Notes: generated by a model not told the origin, from the letters alone. Positions 1-17,799 are shown, counted from the stretch's first letter. The stretch is 64,000 nucleotides of DNA from Aporrectodea caliginosa (GCA_020284085.1 JACEVL010000518.1:1-64000), one strand, 5' to 3'. Translations and numbers: made by a program.

Positions 1-239
1 GCACCTACTGATCAAATGATCAATTCAAAATTAGCAATTGGGGTGGAATTAAGTGGAGAATGGTCTGTACCACACAACATAGCTGTAATCAGTCATCTTG
101 ACGTGCTTTCTGTTGCAAGGCAATCGTCGAAACTATCTTTCTTCCAGCAATGCTTTGAGAATTTCATTGCCATGGCAATTCGAAAGCACCTACTGATCAG
201 ACGATCAATTCAACATGAGCAATTGAGGTGATATTTTGT

Positions 240-425
240 GTAGAATGGCCTGTAATATGATATATACATAGATAGGCATACATACATAAGCATACATACA
301 TAAGCATACATACATAAGCATACATACCTAAGCATACATACATAAGCATACATACCTATGCATATATACATAAGCATACATACCTAAGCATACATACATA
401 CATACATACACACCGAAACCCAGGA
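240..425. repeat. Degenerate CATA tetranucleotide array
   Basis: Imperfect tandem units of about 16 bp built from CATACATACATAAG. Bases 1-240 before it hold no supported gene; cacctactgatca recurs at 2 and 187, suggesting an old local duplication. Confidence 0.7.
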
Positions 426-478
426 TATATGTTACTAGAAATTGCTATGTAATCAATCAATCAATCAATCATAATCAT

Positions 479-990
479 GAAGAGACTTGGAGACACATCG
501 AGAAAGACAGACTGAGACACAGGCGGAGACAGAGACAATAGACAGACATAGACGCAGACACACACACACACAGACAAAGACAGACACAGACACAGAAACA
601 GAGGCGGAGACAGAGCAGAGACAGAGACAAAGACAGAGGCGGAGACAGACACAGACACAGAGACAGAGACAGAAACAGAGGCAGAGGCAGAGGCGGATAC
701 AGAGCAGAGACAGAGACAAAGACAGAGGCAGACACAGAGACAGAAACAGAGGCAGAGGCGGATACAGAGCAGAGACAGAGACAAAGACAGAGACAGACAC
801 AGAGACAGAAACAGAGGCAGAGGCGGATACAGAGCAGAGACAGAGACAAAGACAGAGGCGGAGACAGACACAGAAACAGAGGCGGAGACAGACACAGAGA
901 CAAAGACAGAGACAGACACAGAGACAGAGACAGAAACAGAGGCAGAGGCGGATACAGAGCAGAGACAGAGACAAAGACGACAGGCGGAGA
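479..990. repeat. GACAGA-rich minisatellite (VNTR)
   Basis: Long purine-rich array with a higher-order unit of roughly 60-70 bp (GGCGGATACAGAGCAGAGAC recurs). Long open frames on both strands (Arg/Gln/Glu or Ser/Val/Leu/Cys) are artefacts of the repeat. Confidence 0.85.
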
Positions 991-1144
991 CGGCAGAGGA
1001 AAAGCCGGAGGCGGAGATGGTGGAGGAGAAGGAAAAGGAGGAGGGGGAGGTGCTGGAAGTGTCTGATTTCAGACATAGACGCAGACACAGGCACAGAGGC
1101 GGACACAACGACAGAGACAGAGACAGCGTGAGTACTGCTCATAC

Positions 1145-6904
<5,760 letters not shown>

Positions 6905-7379
6905 GACATTCGTGTTGAAGATTTGGCGAAGGGCAGCCAATCACAAAGTAGGTCTAATAGAGATTAACGGAAAGACAGCGACAGACAGACAAACATACAG
7001 ACAAACATACAGACAGATCGAAACATACAAGATGGTGTGTGCACATTCCCAACAAAGCATGCAATACTTAACACGGATTATGGCACAGATCTAAGTAAAC
7101 AGAAGTCTGTAGTAGGCCTATAGGCCTATATAAGCCTGAGTCAAAGAATAGGACATAAGCCTAAGTCAGGTGTTGACTGGTTTTATGACCAATCATGCAG
7201 ACCGTCAATTAATACGCATCATTTCATTTATAGATCAAACGTATGAATATGATGTGCATACCCGTTTGCATAGCCTACATATCCACAACCATTATGCACA
7301 CATCGCCAATGTACTGTATATAATATTGTATATATATATATAATATTGTATATTATATATATATATATATATATCAACT

Positions 7380-7560
7380 GCGATATGCATTAGTAAGGTA
7401 ATAGACAACATAAATGAGGACAGCATCACTTGGACTGACATACTAAGGAGAGCAATGGACTTGACAAATGGAGATAATTTATTCATACCCATCGCCGCCA
7501 AATGGCTGGCGTCAGCAACTAATGATGATGATGATGATGATGATGAGAGGAGGAGGAGGA
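7380..7560 (+). other. Orphan protein-like open frame, origin unknown
   Basis: The plus frame reads KVIDNINEDSITWTDILRRA then NGDNLFIPIAAKWLASATN before running into GAT/GAG trinucleotides. Composition is protein-like, but there is no start, splice site or family that I recognise. A transposon relic is possible. Confidence 0.3.
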
Positions 7561-7689
7561 GGAGGAGGATGATGATGATGATGAGGATGATGATGAAGGT
7601 AATGCCGACGTCGATGTTAAACACACTGGATACGCATTTACATAATATAGCCTAGACCCTTTATTTACATAATATAGTCTCCTCGTATA

Positions 7690-8215
7690 TAGGCCTATCT
7701 CTTATATTATGTTTGACCGCCTACACTGGCTACCTCGTTTGGTTCATATTCAACTCAAGTTCCTTGTACTTATCTGCCCATCCTGTTATGGCTTAGCCCC
7801 TAAATACCTCTGCGATCTCATCCGCCTGCCGACCTCAGCCACCTCACTTCGACCTCTGCGCTCACTTGACCTGACTTGAACTCTTTGTCCCGAGGGCAAG
7901 AACTGCCGTGACCAAAGTTCTCATGATATTGCTTTTATTGGACCCACTCTATGGAACCAACTTCCTCCCATTACTCACTCATTGCTAGAAGCTGGGGCCT
8001 CCCTGCACTCTTTCACTGCTCTAAGACAGATTTATTTTCTAGGGGTCTCTCGCACTGGGAGCACCTCTGATTGGTGTAGCGTTGTGAATGGTATCTGGGC
8101 ATTTATAAAGCGCCTCTAGCAGTATAAAATGACTATTCAGAGGCGAAAGAAGAAAATTTCTTCGAGTGGTCACACCGGTGGTGCTATATAAATTTACAGC
8201 TACAATACAATACAA
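7690..8215 (+). mobile_element. LINE (CR1/L2-like) 3' end, decayed
   Basis: Reads RLHWLPRLVHIQLKFLVL and GLAPKYLCDLIRLP, then a WNQLP-like segment near 7950, the AGCGCCTCT tail and (ATACA)n at 8200-8220. Frameshifts break the frame. Confidence 0.75.
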
Positions 8216-8644
8216 TATATAGGCCTATTCATATACAATTATAATATTATATGCATTTATACAAGTGCGTGTAAGGATGGGTAGCCTAAATTTATGAAAC
8301 TTTTGTGCTTTCCTTATCGTGCATAAAATGCTATTTTTAGTAGTCCTACAAGGCTGGGTGGTGGTGATGATAGTTTCTGGGGCACAAAAAATATGACATA
8401 TAGCGTTGCCTTCATTCTGTTTCCAGGTCTGGGATTGACATCACCATAGTATATAACGCGGCAGGGGCGTAGGATGAGGGGGGTTCTACGACGTTGTGTA
8501 ACAGTTTCTCGATAGAGTGTAAAGCCTCTGCTCGTGACCTCATCAGATGAGTCATCATCTTCTTCGTCGCGACAGTTAGTTATGTGTCATTGAGGCGTGT
8601 AGGGCTTAATCCAGACCTGTTAAAAATTCTACTGATCTGATTGT

Positions 8645-8905
<261 letters not shown>

Positions 8906-9130
8906 CATACATACATACAGACAGATATAGAGCTGAGAGAGATAGAGAAGGAGACAGAGGGAGAGAGTTAAAGAGGTGCATGTTACTAAATCTATTAAGA
9001 GGCTCCTGAAAGGCACTTCACAAGTTCACATGTTTTGATGAATCCGTCCATCCATCCATCCATTCAGTCATCCATTCACACACACGCATACACACATACA
9101 TTTACTTTCATATGCACGTGTGCACACATA

Positions 9131-9350
9131 GGCATGGGCTTATTTAGGGGTGGTTTTACGGGTTCAAACACAACCACCCCCACCCCCCACCCCACCCCCC
9201 CCTCCCAATGAGTTTCACACAAAAAAATGTATATGTTTTACATGGAAATACCCAAAACCTTAGTTTTTGCGACCATCTCCAATGGAAACCCCCGAAATCT
9301 TAAACCCCTCCGAAATTTTTTCTTGGCTACGCCCATGCACATAGGTACTA
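9131..9350. mobile_element. MITE, 'TATTTAGGGGTGG' family, copy 1
   Basis: Starts ATGGGCTTATTTAGGGGTGG and ends GGCTACGCCCATGC, so the ends are inverted relatives. Related copies at 14808 and 17367. Confidence 0.65.
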
Positions 9351-9692
9351 TATGTATATAAAAGTACATGCTTCTTTCTTATTGTGTCCTTAATTTAATA
9401 ATATTTAATAGACGCCTTATCAGTTTTAAGTTTACGATTACCTTTACGAAAACAGTCGTTCTGGCATAGGGCTTATGTCGTAATCGTAATCGTAATCGTA
9501 AACTCGATATTTCTACAGCGCCCACAAAAGCGAAGTCGCGGGAACCAGCTTATTCACAGGCGCTTAATCAAAATGTCTCATAATGTACAAAGATACATAC
9601 AAGTCATAACTCTAATTATAATCGATCATTAGACCTAACGTCATGTTAATTCTACGCTAATAAACAACTCATAATTATACATCGTCACCTAC

Positions 9693-10857
9693 CTTTTCTT
9701 CTTCTTCGTCATCTGTGAAGTCTATAAACACAAAGAAAACTCAATCGAATAGAAACAAATCGAACCTGAGTCACTCCATCAGTGGCGGCGCAAGGATTTC
9801 AGGTTTGGGGGGACTACAACCCAAATTCCTTCCCTTTCTCCCCTCCTCTCTGGCATTGGCAGTGATTTCCCAATTTTGTTGGGGGGCTGAGCCGCCGATA
9901 GGGGGGGGGCTTCAGCCCACCCTAGCCCCATGCTGGCGCCGCCACTGCACTCCATTGTTGTTCCTGACAATATGATTACAAACCATTCTCTTCATCGTTT
10001 CCGCTGACTTCCTTTATTTCATATCAGGAATAATGGGATAGTGTAGTGGTTAGCCTGCTGGACTGTCAAATGAGAGATCGGGGTTAAAATCCCTCAGGGC
10101 AGAAATTTGGTTCGAGATTTCTGCTCCACCTGCGCCCCTAACCAACTCGGCTATAATGAGTACACTGACCGTACACTGTCGGTGGGACGATGAGACGGCG
10201 AGGGAGAGGATTGGCCATCCACTCTTAATTATTGTCGAGGACAAAGAAAATTAAATTGCTAATTCTTTATATACCCAAGGCTGCCTGTCAGGCTAGCTTA
10301 AGGGACTGCTCTTCTACCATGAATCGTAGTGATTTCGTCGTCGTCGTCGTCCTCCTCCTCCTCCTCCTCCTGCTCCTGCTCCTGCTCCTCCTCCTCCTCC
10401 TCCTCATCATCATCATCATAATCGCCACCAGCATCATCATCATCATTGCGTATTGCAGGCTGTCTGTTCTGTTAGTAGTTAAGATTTATATCTTCTGTCA
10501 TTTGTGTTCTTGTGAATTGTTTCAATTGCATAATTGTACACTGTAACCGGTTGCGGTTTGTCAACCGGATTGTTTCAATAAAGAAAAATATTATCATCGA
10601 ATATGGGAAACGATAAGAGATGATTGGTTGAGAGCTCACCCTATAAAGCGGAGAGCGGTTCGCTCATCCTCCTCTAAGACGGTCACTGTGTGGGCTCTAC
10701 ATACTTTGAGCAAGTTTTTCACATATATAGGACCATATTCCTATATGGGACCCGTATAAAGAGCCCATATGGGGCCCATATCAAATGCCCATAAAATGTT
10801 TGGCAAACACAGTCTTTTGTCTTACCGTCTTCGCTGATCGCCTCTCCGTTTCCACTC
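9693..10857 (-). CDS. Candidate acidic microexons (10857-10826, 10003-9984, 9712-9693)
   Basis: Three short segments with AG acceptors and GT donors (gtaaga, gtttgt, gtaggt). Joined, they keep one frame giving GNDEEN then DDEEEEK. Skipping the middle one gives SGNGEAISED plus DDEEEEK in another frame. They lie upstream of the left-edge gene on the same strand and could be its alternative 5' exons or part of an unseen gene. Splice-site support is fair, protein support weak. Confidence 0.25.
9780..9947. mobile_element. hAT-like MITE (168 bp) with 8-bp target duplication
   Basis: Ends CAGTGGCGGCGC and GCGCCGCCACTG are perfect inverts. It is flanked by CACTCCAT at 9772-9779 and 9948-9955. Interior is G/C-run rich and non-coding. 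Confidence 0.85.
10031..10320 (+). mobile_element. tRNA-derived SINE, family A
   Basis: Head GGATAGTGTAGTGGTTAGCC (A-box-like) and GATCGGGGTTAAAATCCC (B-box-like), then the family body (GAGTACACTGACCGTACACT, GAGACGGCGAGGGAGAGGAT). Confidence 0.75.
10341..10446. repeat. CTC/CTG/ATC trinucleotide repeat
   Basis: GTC, then CTC/CTG, then ATC repeats; the open frame across it (poly-Val, poly-Leu, poly-Ile) is an artefact. Confidence 0.8.
10450..10591 (+). mobile_element. SINE family C, 3' tail
   Basis: GCAGGCTGTCTGTTCTGTTA ... CCGGTTGCGGTTTGTCAACC ... AATAAAG. Same tail at 28905-29010 and 53407-53550; the tRNA-like head is missing here. Confidence 0.7.
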
Positions 10858-11269
10858 CTAAAGACAATTAAAACAGTTCATTCACTTGAGTCAACTTGGA
10901 TCATTCATTCGTAATCGTAAGCGTGAAACTTACTAAAGCATTACTTAAAAGCTAAAAGAAGAGCATCAGCTTATTCAGGAGCGTTTCTCTTTACTTGGAT
11001 CCAGTATGCCTATATACACAAACTTTCTGTATTCACAACTTAAGTCTTGTATAAGCTACGTACTTTTACTTTAACTTTCACTTGGTCACTGCAAGTATGT
11101 TTTCAATTATTATCTTTCTTTAAAGGCCACCATTAATTTTCTAATGTAATCTGTAATTTGGTGTCCCTACTTAGCGGGATTCTTTATCCCTTTAGGGCCT
11201 CCTTTTTGTAGCCGTGTTGAAATTTATATGTAAACCTGATGATTTTGTTTAATTTGGTTGCAAAATAAA

Positions 11270-11562
<293 letters not shown>

Positions 11563-11690
11563 ACAATACAGTTTTATAAAGCGCCACTACAAGAAAAAAC
11601 TCATCAGAGGCGCTCCCGACCAGAACCAGTGAAATAATTAGACCTACAGATTTGAGGCGCTTGCGAAACTGTGGAAGGGACAAACTTCCC
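11563..11690 (-). mobile_element. LINE 3' end (last codons plus tail)
   Basis: The minus strand reads LPQFRKRLKSVGLIISLVLV then GSASDEFFL and stop, followed by GGCGCTTTATAAAACTG and the (AATC)n tail. Typical FRKRLK C-terminus of CR1/L2-type reverse transcriptases. Confidence 0.7.
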
Positions 11691-12192
11691 GATGGTGGCT
11701 TGTTTCAGAGATTGAAATCTCGGGCTAGCACGTTATAACGTACGGAGCGTTTCACGGGGCGCCCGTTGAAACAGGCGAGCGGTGGTGAAGGATCTCAGCC
11801 GATCAATTCATTGAAAAATTAGCAGGGTCGAAGCCATATACGGTCGCTATAGAAAAACATTTACATTTACTCATAGTAGGTGCTAGTAAGCTCACGGGTC
11901 GGTTTTGGGATTTTCCTGATTCAGCGACAGGATTATCTCTCCACTAATATGTAAGATGTGAGCGTTTGTCTTGAGTCTGATCCTTCACATTCACATCCTA
12001 ACTGACCTCCGCCTTATAATAACGGCTACTCTGTACCCTCTGACCCTCTGTCAACCGGACTCGGACCTCCTTCTGCCTACCCTTTGGAGAACCCCTCTTG
12101 AGTCGACGGAGCGCTCGTGAATGAACTGGTGTATGCCCTGTCGAGTGGCTCTTTAGAAGTTTGGAGCTTACGATTACGATTACTACAAGGCT

Positions 12193-12193
<1 letters not shown>

Positions 12194-12283
<90 letters not shown>

Positions 12284-12370
12284 TACATACATACATACAT
12301 ACATACATACATACATACATACATGCATACATGCATACATACATACATACATACATACATACATACACAC
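12194..12370. repeat. (ACAG)n then (ACAT)n compound microsatellite
   Basis: About 22 ACAG units followed by about 20 ACAT units with two GCAT interruptions. Confidence 0.95.
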
Positions 12371-13292
12371 GCCCTTACTTATTTACTTACTTGCCTGCTT
12401 AGGACCTAGGCCTACTTAATTATAGCGACATACTTCCTAGTGACTTTCTCGTTCAAAAGAAGCTGGTCTCACTTACCTATTATATGCAAACGACATTTCA
12501 GCGTCTTAAACGGAAGCTCAGCGATAAAACCGAGGTATAACTTAATCCACTATAGTTTAACTGCCTTCAATCTGTGGCTGAAGTTTAATGCACGCATAAA
12601 CAGCTTAACTTCTCTGTTCGAGATACAACATTAACCTAACAATGCAGACAGTCCTGCGAAGTTCGTAGCCTTTCTTTTCTAAGCAATAGGTGCCTGCAGG
12701 CCTATAGGCTCCAGTGTACACCTGTGACCCCAGGTCAATGCAACTCTTTTCTTTGCTTTTAAGTGAAACACCCTGCGCGTACGAAGTCATGTGTGCACTT
12801 TTATATATAGCCTAGGCATATATATATATGCATGTATATAATATGCATGTATATAATGTGTATATATATACAGGCCTGGGCTATGTTTAGTTCTGGGTTC
12901 GTGTCCTCGGCGTGAGTCATCCATAAATTGTGTATAGTGTCAGTTGAGAACGTAATAATAGGCCTATAGTCTGGATTGATTCTAAGAATGATGATATCTA
13001 GGTGCATAAAAACATAAAAACATCGAATTCAGGTTCACCAAGGAATCGTTATGCAAGCACATCTGTTCAGGGTCCGATTTGCCGGGGGGTCGGGGGTTGG
13101 ACCCCTTGCTTCTTCCTTTTGACCCCCTTGCTTCTAGCCTTTGGCCGACCCCCGAGGGGTCGGCTTGACCCCTCAAAGTCATTACCCACAGTCATTACCC
13201 ACAGTCCAACACCAAACGACTCCATTATGACCAAGCAGAAGCTAGGCCAGCCTAGCTCTCTGCTACTCCCCTACTCTCTCTGAAAGCCCACG

Positions 13293-13298
<6 letters not shown>

Positions 13299-13386
<88 letters not shown>
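13299..13386. repeat. (TA)n microsatellite
   Basis: About 43 uninterrupted TA units. Confidence 0.95.
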
Positions 13387-13388
<2 letters not shown>

Positions 13389-13707
13389 GGTCACCGTTGT
13401 CTTTAGTGGGCTAGTAGCTAGTAATGTTTCTTCTCCCTACTCGACCACTTTCCTCCTTTTCCTCTGACTCTTGTCTCTTTGTCTTGCAGTTTGATATATT
13501 ATTGTCACATCACCATCTGCTTTTGGATTAAGGAAGAAATTTGTCTGTCAACAACAAGATTTCTACGCTGGTTATAGTTTTCGGGCCATCCAGAGGATCA
13601 GGTTTCCCAGAGGTGCCCTTAACTATACTAGAGGTCCATGAGTGGACCCCGGGTATAAGAGCTGCCAGATCTGGGGTCCACGCTTCAGTCGCCCTGCTGA
13701 CCCATGA

Positions 13708-13735
13708 CCCTCTGGATATATCAATATCCAGAGGG
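13708..13735. repeat. Perfect 12-bp hairpin
   Basis: CCCTCTGGATAT, loop ATCA, then ATATCCAGAGGG. Confidence 0.85.
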
Positions 13736-14546
13736 CCATGGCTGAGCTTTCCCAGGGCAGTGGCTCTGAGACGGCTGACTCATAAGTCGTGGAATATCTG
13801 TAGCCTACGTTGTCTGTTCGAAATTCCAATTTTATTTGTAGGCCTATTTTGTTGTTCATAAAACTGTTTGCTTACGGTATCGCTTGCCCTTGTCGAAAAA
13901 ATTAAGCGACATAAACTGAACGGAGCTAGGTTTAAGAAATTGTCGGAGCCTAGTAATTTTGCTGAAGTTCTCAAAGACTTTGCAGACTTATCAAGGATAG
14001 AAAGTGTTGAGTCTGGTAAGAACCACATATTCATATAATCGAATAATGTTCAATATAGCGTTCGACTAACTCTGTGTTTCGCTAAAATTCGAAATTTCTA
14101 TTGGGAGAGCTTGCCGTTATTCGCCACGGGCGCCAAAATACCTAGCCAGGCCACTGATCAAATCATTTGCATTGGAACTGTCTCAGACAAGTGATAATGA
14201 CTTCCTAATCCAGTGCTTCCCAACCTGAGTTTCGCGGCATCAAAGTGCCCCATGAACCTGCTCATGGTTGGATGTCAGAAAGGTAGAACCATAACATTTG
14301 TGCAGCTTTCTATGTGAAAGTTTTAAAATTTATCACTACTAACATACATGTAGGCCTATAATTATTTTTTAAACCTGAAAGTAAGCTAGTGTAGAAATAG
14401 TCGCAACCTTCGATCCACCCCACCGTCCCCACGATCACAATTAAACGCCACTTTCAAAAGATTTTATGTAGGATAGTACATACTGTCTAGTGGTCTACTA
14501 CATTAACTTACGGAAGCCCATAGGGGACATTTGATTATTTTTATTT

Positions 14547-14606
14547 ATCTAGTACGCACTAGATAGTATCTAGTGCGCACTAGATAATTATCTAGTGCGC
14601 ACTAGA
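14547..14606. repeat. Three tandem 18-bp palindromes
   Basis: ATCTAGTGCGCACTAGAT perfect at 14568-14585; one-mismatch copy at 14547-14564; third copy from 14590 with the last base changed. Spacers are 3-4 bp. Confidence 0.85.
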
Positions 14607-14807
14607 CTGTGCATGTGGCATTATTTCAAATATAGCCTACTATCATTTAAAGTTAATTGCCATTTTAACCGTGGAATGTGGCGCCCCTTAAAAAAAACCC
14701 TTGCCCCACAGGGCCCACACAAAGAATCCTGGATCCGCGATTGTTCTCGACCCCCCTGCTTCTTTTTTGACAAATCGGACCCTGCATCTGTTACAATTGA
14801 CCTTACC

Positions 14808-14990
14808 CCATGGGCGTATTTAGGGGTGGTTTAATGGTTTTACGGGTTAAAACCCCCAAATAAGTTTCCGAAAAAATTGTATAAGCTTATGCGAAATACA
14901 AAAAACCTTAACTTTTGCTACGATGTCCAATGGAAAAACCTCAACTTGTTTCCTGGCTATGCTACAGCCATACCCTGCCAGCTTTGTTCA
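14808..14990. mobile_element. MITE, 'TATTTAGGGGTGG' family, copy 2
   Basis: Starts CATGGGCGTATTTAGGGGTG; internal CCAATGGAAAAACC and a decayed GGCTATGC end correspond to copies 1 and 3. Confidence 0.6.
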
Positions 14991-15019
14991 CGGGCATTAT
15001 GTATTATGTAATGTAATGT

Positions 15020-15595
15020 AAATCTTCGAAAATTTCTCAGCGCCCACAAAAGCCACGTCAGGGAGACCAGCTTATTCACCGGCGCTATATCAAATCAAGT
15101 CCGCAATAGCCAAACTCCTCTCTGTTCGTTTCGGTGCCAGGTCAAAATCCGGGGAGGTCAAGCCGAGGAGACAGCATATGGTGCTACGGTGGCAATCGGT
15201 GATGATGGTGGTCGTGTGGTGGCGCAGGAGTTGAATCAGGATGGGAAGAGTTCGGTTTTCAGTCGTGAGTGGAAAGTAGAAGAGGAGAGTGCAAGCGGAG
15301 GAGAGTTTGAGTTAAGAGGCGAGATAGGATGATGAGCAAACTGGCGGATGTTTTTTGGGAGTCTGTTCCAAAGAGCTGGTGCAGCATAGACTAAGGAGGT
15401 CGGGCCCATGTGGGCTTTATACGGGTCCCATAGAGATGAATATGGGTCCCATATGGGATCCATGTAGACACGATGGCGGGCTAGTTTGGTGGCTAACGGG
15501 GCAGATATAGATTTTGGAATCGTAAGCTCCAAACTTCTAAAGCGCCACTCAAAAGCCAAGCGCAGGGCACCAGCTTATTCACGAGCGCTGAACTT
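15020..15595 (-). mobile_element. LINE 3' end with composite tail repeats
   Basis: The minus strand reads VYAAPALWNRLPKNIR and, further on, TFHSRLKTELF with stop: a reverse transcriptase C-terminus. Tail repeats lie at 15020-15085 and 15525-15590. A CATATGGG-rich stretch sits at 15400-15465 inside it. Confidence 0.65.
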
Positions 15596-16020
15596 ATGGG
15601 CATTAACCCGATTACGGTCTGCATGGTTTTGGTACGCCAGCAGTTGAGCATTTGACTTGAGCGTTATTTAAGTTAGTAATTGATAAATACATAATTGCTA
15701 AACTGAGAGAGGAATTATAGTCTCTTGGATGAGGTCGTTGCGTTTTGCCCGTGTAATAATTCTATAGGTGCCAACGTTGAAAAATCAATACAGCCCTACA
15801 ATGTAAGTCTGCCTGTCTGTCTTTCTGTCTGTCTGTCTGTCAGATAGTAACTTAACGACTTTAGGCCAGTAGCTGTCTGTCTGTCTTGTCTGTCGGTCTG
15901 AAAGTAGCTTAGCTATTTTTACACCAGTAGCTGCCTGCCTGCCTGCCTGTCTATCTGTCTGTCTGTCTGTCTATCGGTCAAACAGTAGCCTATAACTAGA
16001 TCAGTAATTTAGATCAGTAG

Positions 16021-16086
<66 letters not shown>

Positions 16087-16087
16087 G
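16021..16087. repeat. (TGTC)n microsatellite
   Basis: About 16 units. Related shorter CTGT arrays occur at 15810-15845 and 15935-15975, separated by diverged copies of CAGTAGCT. Confidence 0.9.
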
Positions 16088-16195
16088 AGAACTTGTGTGC
16101 TTCTGAATGCCTCGAAGGTAGTGTCTGCTTTTATTTGTCTGTTTATCTGTCTGTAGTGGATCCGCAATTTCCAAATCAAGCTCATAATTTTCACG

Positions 16196-16545
16196 TGGGG
16201 GTCTCGATAGTTTAGTGGTTACGGCGCTGTACTGTCAATCGAGAGGTCGGGGGGTTCAAATCTCGCCAAGGCAGATATTTGGTTCGAGATTCCAGCTCCA
16301 TCTGTGCCCCTAGCCAACTCAGCTATAATGAGTACACTGACTGCATACTGTCAGTGGGAAGATGAGACGGCGAGGGAGAGGATTGGCCACCCGCCTTCAT
16401 ATGCCGAGGCTAAGAAAATGAAGTCGCTACCAGTTCTTACCAATGGCTGCCTCGGGGCTAGTTTTTAAGAGGACTGCACTTCTCCTTCCTCTGTTAATTG
16501 ATTTGCGTGCCGAGGACCTTTCACTGAGACTGAAACTCACTGATG
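16196..16545 (+). mobile_element. tRNA-derived SINE, family A (longest copy)
   Basis: A-box-like TAGTTTAGTGG and B-box-like GGTTCAAATC lie ~40 nt apart in a tRNA-like head. The body has GAGTACACTGACTGCATACT and GAGACGGCGAGGGAGAGGAT. Other copies: 2430, 10031, 19300, 52800. Confidence 0.8.
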
Positions 16546-16878
16546 CGAGACGACCAAGCGTCTGAGAAAGTACACAGTAAAGCTAACGACCTCTTTAATA
16601 TTATGGTTTGCAGGCCTGAGCGTCACGGTCAATCACCGGAACGTGAAGAGTGCTTACTAAATTAGCCATGCTGTAGCAGCCGTGACCTCTGAGGAAATCG
16701 TGAAGGCCTACAGCCAATGAGTAACGTTTTGATAACAGTGACGCTTCGTATGAAGCATTCAAAGCACTTAGGCCTACAGCGGAAGCTTCGTATTTAGGAC
16801 GTGCCAATAGTGTGATTGACAGGTCAATAGCGTTACTGTTCTAGACCAGTAGCGTTACTATTTTAGACCAGTTACATT

Positions 16879-17144
16879 GGGCAGGGAGATGGTTGAATGG
16901 TAACACGCTGGCACAAAGATCAAAAGGACGCGGGTTCGATACCCGCTAGCCCCATAAGGTTGACTCAGCCTTCAACTCGTAGGGGGCGACTGCAAAATGA
17001 GCAGTACCGGTAGGACAGGTGCGTGCCTTGCAGGCTGCCATTCAGTTAAATTCGACTCTTGTTAAACTTGTTATCATCTGTTACTCCTACATCATGTAGC
17101 CTAAACTTACTGCATACTTGTCAGTTTGAATTAATAAACGAATG
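16879..17144 (+). mobile_element. tRNA-derived SINE, family B, copy 1
   Basis: Head GATGGTTGAATGGTAACACG with B-box GGGTTCGATACCC; tail TTGTCAGTTTGAATTAATAA. Copy 2 is at 45916. Confidence 0.8.
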
Positions 17145-17366
17145 CTATAGAACTTCAGACCAGCATAACTATCAACTGAGCTGGAGGGGGTTTGGGGTGG
17201 GCAAGACCTTAATTAGTCCCAACATCTTTTCAGTTACATGTACTTAGCTGAGGGGGTTAATTAGAAGAGCTATGGGGTTGAACACCCCAATCCCCCCCAC
17301 AACAGTAAACACTGAATCCTGCAAACTGTTCAAAATCAGCCTGAGTGAGCATTAAACAATGTATTA

Positions 17367-17528
17367 CGCATGGGCATATTTAGGGGGTGGTTTTACAGGT
17401 CCAAACCCCGAATTAAATGCATTAATGTTATTACAAACTAAAAATGTAGAAAAATACGACAATTTCCAATGGAAACCCCACGAAAACTTAAAGCCTCCTC
17501 AGAAATTTTTTTATGGCTACGCCCCTGG
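17367..17528. mobile_element. MITE, 'TATTTAGGGGTGG' family, copy 3
   Basis: GCATGGGCATATTTAGGGGG ... CCAATGGAAACCCC ... GGCTACGCCCCTGG. Confidence 0.65.
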
Positions 17529-17604
17529 TATTATGGCGGTCAGCTTACACAGTTTTCACTAGTTACATTAAATGCACTATACAAATGTCTTGACATATAC
17601 ATAC

Positions 17605-17782
17605 CCGGGATGGGCAGTAACTGAAATCAAGTAATTAAAATTACTTGAAATTGCTTAATTTGTATTTTGAAATTCAATTACATTTACCAGTATATTTTGT
17701 AATTTGAAATTATGTCTCATGCCCCAAAGTAATTTGTAATTTGTAATTCAATTACATTTTCTGAGTAATTTGCCCATCCCTG
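17605..17782. mobile_element. hAT-like MITE (178 bp) with 8-bp target duplication
   Basis: Ends CCGGGATGGGCA and TGCCCATCCCTG are inverted with one difference. ATACATAC flanks both sides (17597-17604, 17783-17790). Interior is AT-rich (AATTACTTGAAATT-like) and non-coding. Confidence 0.8.
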
Positions 17783-17799
17783 ATACATACACACAACTT

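Noticed and set aside
240..425. CRISPR-like regular repeats
   Set aside because: Units are continuous CATA variants without unique spacers, and the DNA is eukaryotic.
461..1131. Long open frames on both strands (Ser/Val/Leu/Cys-rich minus; Arg/Gln/Thr-rich plus)
   Set aside because: They are readings of the GACAGA minisatellite; only the part from 1456 to 1145 on the minus strand has exon borders and non-repeat composition.
8540..8571. Acidic exon RDEEDDDSSDE before gtcacg
   Set aside because: No AG acceptor at a usable position and an in-frame TGA shortly upstream; kept only as a remark in a finding.
10725..10790. SRF (CArG) site cluster
   Set aside because: The words are CCATATGG with four A/T bases, not the six needed for a CArG box.
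16879..16955. tRNA-like sequence with good B-box
   Set aside because: Acceptor stem does not pair and a second copy with the same long tail exists at 45.9 kb, so it is a SINE, not a tRNA gene.
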